DNA of 64,000 nucleotides. Origin: Methylobacterium sp. (GTDB taxonomy: Bacteria; Pseudomonadota; Alphaproteobacteria; Rhizobiales; Beijerinckiaceae). The position numbers and the translations under genes are program-made. Shown in pieces: positions 61,911-64,000 of the stretch. The stretch spans positions 1-64,000 of the forward strand of contig NZ_JAQGKL010000015.1 in assembly GCF_028290105.1 (NCBI RefSeq), written 5' to 3'. Each line of letters begins with the position of its first letter. Within the stretch, counting starts at the first letter, position 1. The notes below the pieces were generated by a model. That model was not told the DNA's origin. It made no database searches and saw nothing but the letters and a program-made list of their open reading frames with translations.

Positions 61911-62192
61911 ATGACCGACAAATTCGAAGAACTCTCCGCCCCGCCCGATGCCCTCGAACACGGTGGCATCGAGGTTTTGCGTGCCAGCGTCGTCGATGGC
62001 GCGGTGAGCATCGCGCTGAGGCGCTCCTTCGACGATCCGGCCACCTGGGGCCGGCTGCTCGCGGACCTCGCCCGGCAGGCGGCGCGGGTCTACGCGCTGG
62101 AGACAGAGACATCCGAGGCGGAGGCCTTCGAGCGCATCCGTGCGGGCTTCGAGGCCGAGAGCCTCGACCCCGACGCGCCCATTCTGAACTGA
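61911..62192 (+). CDS. DUF5076 family protein
   Basis: 93 residues. The family pattern is [21 protein letters not shown], then [34 protein letters not shown]5076 proteins are small Rhizobiales proteins whose gene lies regularly inside the pyruvate dehydrogenase operon; biochemical role unknown. Here the gene sits between pdhB and pdhC, 61 bases after the one and 43 before the other. It may be a regulator or assembly factor of the complex. A weak GAGACGAGG ribosome-binding site precedes the ATG. Confidence 0.88.
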   Translation: MTDKFEELSAPPDALEHGGIEVLRASVVDGAVSIALRRSFDDPATWGRLLADLARQAARVYALETETSEAEAFERIRAGFEAESLDPDAPILN

Positions 62193-62235
62193 CCGCCGCC
62201 CCCACATCGCCCGCAGACGCTCAGGATTTCCGACC

Positions 62236-63636
62236 ATGCCCATCAACGTCCTGATGCCCGCCCTGTCGCCCACGATGGAGAAGGGCAATCTCGCCAAGTG
62301 GCTGAAGAAGGAGGGCGATGCGGTCAAATCCGGCGACGTGCTCGCCGAGATCGAGACCGACAAGGCCACGATGGAGGTCGAGGCCATCGACGAGGGCGTG
62401 CTCGCCAAGATCCTGGTCGCCGAGGGCACCGCCGACGTGCCGGTGAACGACCTCATCGCGATCATCGCGGCGGACGGCGAAGATCCGGCGACCGTCCAGG
62501 CTCCGGGCGGGGCAGCGCCCACGACGGAGGCGAAGGCCGAGGGGCCGAAGTCGGGATCAACCGAGAACGCGACGCCCGGCGGCGGAACCATGGCCTATGC
62601 CCGCGTCAACGAGGCGCCGGATGGTGCCGTCCCCGGCGGCGGCGCGCAGGCCGAGTCCGGACGCGTCTTCGCCTCGCCGCTCGCCCGCCGGATCGCCAAG
62701 CAGGAAGGCGTCGACCTCAGCGCGCTCACCGGCTCGGGGCCGCGCGGTCGGGTGATCGAGCGCGATGTCCGCGCCGCGCTCGCCAGCGGCACCGGCCAGG
62801 CCCCACCCGCCGCAGCGCAGAAGGCCGCCGAGCCGCCGAGGGCGGCAAGCGCCCCGGCCGCGCCTGCGCCCGCCAAGGCTGCGGCGCCTGTCGGACTGAC
62901 GACCGATCAGGTACGCGGTTTCTACCCCAAGGGGACGTTCGAGGAAGTGCCCCTCGACGGGATGCGCAAGACCATCGCCAAGCGCCTCACCGAGGCGATG
63001 CAGGTGGCCCCGCACTTCTACCTCACGGTGGATTGCGAACTCGACGCGCTGATGGCCCTGCGCGAACAGCTCAACAGGAGCGCGGGCACGACGAAGGACG
63101 GCAAGCCACCGTTCAAGCTCTCGGTGAACGACTTCGTCATCAAGGCCATGGGCCTCGCGCTGATGCGGGTGCCGGCCGCCAACGCGGTCTGGGCCGAGGA
63201 CCGGATCCTGCGCTTCGACAACGCCGAGGTCGGCGTGGCGGTGGCGATCGACGGCGGGCTGTTCACGCCCGTGATCCGCCGGGCCGACCAGAAGACGCTC
63301 TCCACCATCTCCAACGAGATGAAGGATTTCGCGGCCCGCGCCCGCGCCAAGAAGCTGAAGCCGGAGGAATACCAGGGCGGCGTCACCTCCGTCTCGAACC
63401 TCGGCATGTTCGGCATCAAGCACTTCACGGCGGTGATCAACCCGCCGCAATCCTCGATCCTCGCGGTGGGCGCCGGCGAGAAGCGCATCGTGGTGCGCGA
63501 CGGCGCCCCGGCGGTCGCGCAAGTCATGACGGCGACGCTCTCCTGCGACCACCGGGTGCTCGACGGCGCCTTGGGCGCGGAACTGATCTCGGCGTTCAAG
63601 GCCCTGATCGAGAATCCGATCGGGATGCTGGTCTAG
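62236..63636 (+). CDS. pdhC: Dihydrolipoamide acetyltransferase, E2 of pyruvate dehydrogenase
   Basis: 466 residues. One lipoyl domain (1-77; lipoylated Lys43 in [12 protein letters not shown]), an Ala/Pro/Gly-rich linker, the E1/E3-binding domain (about 145-185, [28 protein letters not shown]), a second linker and the catalytic domain from about 215 ([32 protein letters not shown] ... [19 protein letters not shown], with the HxxxDG catalytic motif). It transfers the acetyl group to CoA and forms the core of the complex. Confidence 0.96.
   Translation: MPINVLMPALSPTMEKGNLAKWLKKEGDAVKSGDVLAEIETDKATMEVEAIDEGVLAKILVAEGTADVPVNDLIAIIAADGEDPATVQAPGGAAPTTEAKAEGPKSGSTENATPGGGTMAYARVNEAPDGAVPGGGAQAESGRVFASPLARRIAKQEGVDLSALTGSGPRGRVIERDVRAALASGTGQAPPAAAQKAAEPPRAASAPAAPAPAKAAAPVGLTTDQVRGFYPKGTFEEVPLDGMRKTIAKRLTEAMQVAPHFYLTVDCELDALMALREQLNRSAGTTKDGKPPFKLSVNDFVIKAMGLALMRVPAANAVWAEDRILRFDNAEVGVAVAIDGGLFTPVIRRADQKTLSTISNEMKDFAARARAKKLKPEEYQGGVTSVSNLGMFGIKHFTAVINPPQSSILAVGAGEKRIVVRDGAPAVAQVMTATLSCDHRVLDGALGAELISAFKALIENPIGMLV
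62251..62430 (+). repeat. Lipoyl-domain direct repeat, copy 2 (in pdhC)
   Basis: Partner of the repeat at 60422-60601. The identical 50-base block lies at 62317-62366. Confidence 0.85.
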
Positions 63637-63718
63637 CCTCGTTCGACGGGCGGAGCAGGCCGTCCCCATCCAATCCCTCAAGCCCAACCCCAAGCGGGGA
63701 GGGGCGTAGGAGTGCGCC

Positions 63719-64000
63719 ATGGCCGACACCTATGACATCCTCATCGTCGGCGCCGGGCCCGGCGGCTACGTGGCCGCGATCCGGGCGGCTCAGCTCGGGT
63801 TCCGGACGGCGGTGGTGGACCGCGAGCATCTCGGCGGCATCTGCCTCAACTGGGGCTGCATCCCCACGAAGGCGCTGCTGCGTTCGGCCGAAATCTACCA
63901 CTACCTGCAGCACGCGGCGGATTACGGACTGTCGGCGGAAAAGATCGGGTTCGACACCGCGGCCATCGTCAAGCGCTCGCGTGGGGTCTCGACCCGGCTC
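63719..64000 (+). CDS. lpdA: Dihydrolipoyl dehydrogenase, E3 (cut by the right window edge)
   Basis: 94 codons are visible. The N-terminus MADTYDILIVGAGPGGYVAA is the FAD-binding glycine loop GxGxxG, and LGGICLNWGCIPTKALLRSA contains the redox-active disulfide C(x4)C. It reoxidises the lipoyl groups of E2 with NAD+. It is the last gene of the pdh operon seen here, 82 bases after pdhC. The CLNWGCIPTK form (Trp in the loop) is typical of the PDH-linked rather than the 2-oxoglutarate-dehydrogenase-linked copy. Confidence 0.95.
   Translation, partial: MADTYDILIVGAGPGGYVAAIRAAQLGFRTAVVDREHLGGICLNWGCIPTKALLRSAEIYHYLQHAADYGLSAEKIGFDTAAIVKRSRGVSTRL

Overview
This is a 64-kb, high-GC, gene-dense chromosomal window from an alphaproteobacterium, most likely a Methylobacterium/Methylorubrum relative (Rhizobiales). 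Pointers are a mesaconyl-CoA hydratase gene of the ethylmalonyl-CoA pathway, a pyruvate dehydrogenase cluster whose E1-beta carries its own lipoyl domain, two near-perfect EcfG-type (PhyR/NepR general stress response) promoters, and small Rhizobiales-type families (DUF3140, DUF5076, RMF-like). The species is inferred, not proven. No phage, insertion sequence, rRNA or CRISPR was seen. One tRNA (Ala, CGC anticodon) is present.

Layout. 1-3.3 kb: a truncated Lys/Ala/Glu-rich gene at the left edge, a CsbD stress protein, tadA, a small secreted protein and an MFS transporter. 3.3-10.7 kb: an oligopeptide-type ABC importer (permeases plus binding protein but no ATPase) with a GlcG/HbpS-like gene, an alpha/beta hydrolase and an ABC-F ATPase. 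10.8-16.2 kb: a Crp/Fnr regulator joined to a spermidine/putrescine-type ABC system (ATPase and two permeases, no binding protein), then an AsmA-like protein. 16.5-24 kb: a two-subunit 3-oxoacid CoA-transferase, several very small genes (one RMF-like), a small alarmone-hydrolase-like HD protein, DUF3140, tRNA-Ala, YggT, mesaconyl-CoA hydratase, a TSUP permease and an L,D-transpeptidase. 24-29.5 kb: an RND efflux adaptor and pump preceded by inverted repeats.

29.6-33.8 kb: the succinate dehydrogenase operon sdhC-sdhD-sdhA-...-sdhB, interrupted between sdhA and sdhB by a DUF433/DUF5615 pair that looks like a toxin-antitoxin module. 33.9-42.6 kb: an SLC13 carrier, a double-GT2 glycosyltransferase, allophanate hydrolase, an orphan ureD, a sulfurtransferase and small secreted or hypothetical genes. 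42.7-45.4 kb: a FemAB/CelD-like acetyltransferase coupled to a polysaccharide flippase that is split by an in-frame amber codon. 45.8-48.9 kb: a DEAD-box helicase, a DUF1508 protein, a secreted protein built of FYGPRR repeats, a 42-residue membrane peptide and an acyl-CoA thioesterase.

48.9-57.2 kb holds the most intriguing system: a divergent zinc-ribbon metallopeptidase and a three-gene, start/stop-overlapped operon encoding transglutaminase-DUF2126, circularly permuted ATP-grasp plus alpha-E, and a second transglutaminase. This is a predicted but biochemically obscure amide-bond forming/processing pathway. 57.2-64 kb: MntR, a LysR regulator, FtsB/DivIC and the pdhA-pdhB-DUF5076-pdhC-lpd operon, whose last gene runs off the right edge. 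Central carbon metabolism (PDH, SDH, ethylmalonyl-CoA pathway, CoA transferase) and envelope/stress functions dominate.
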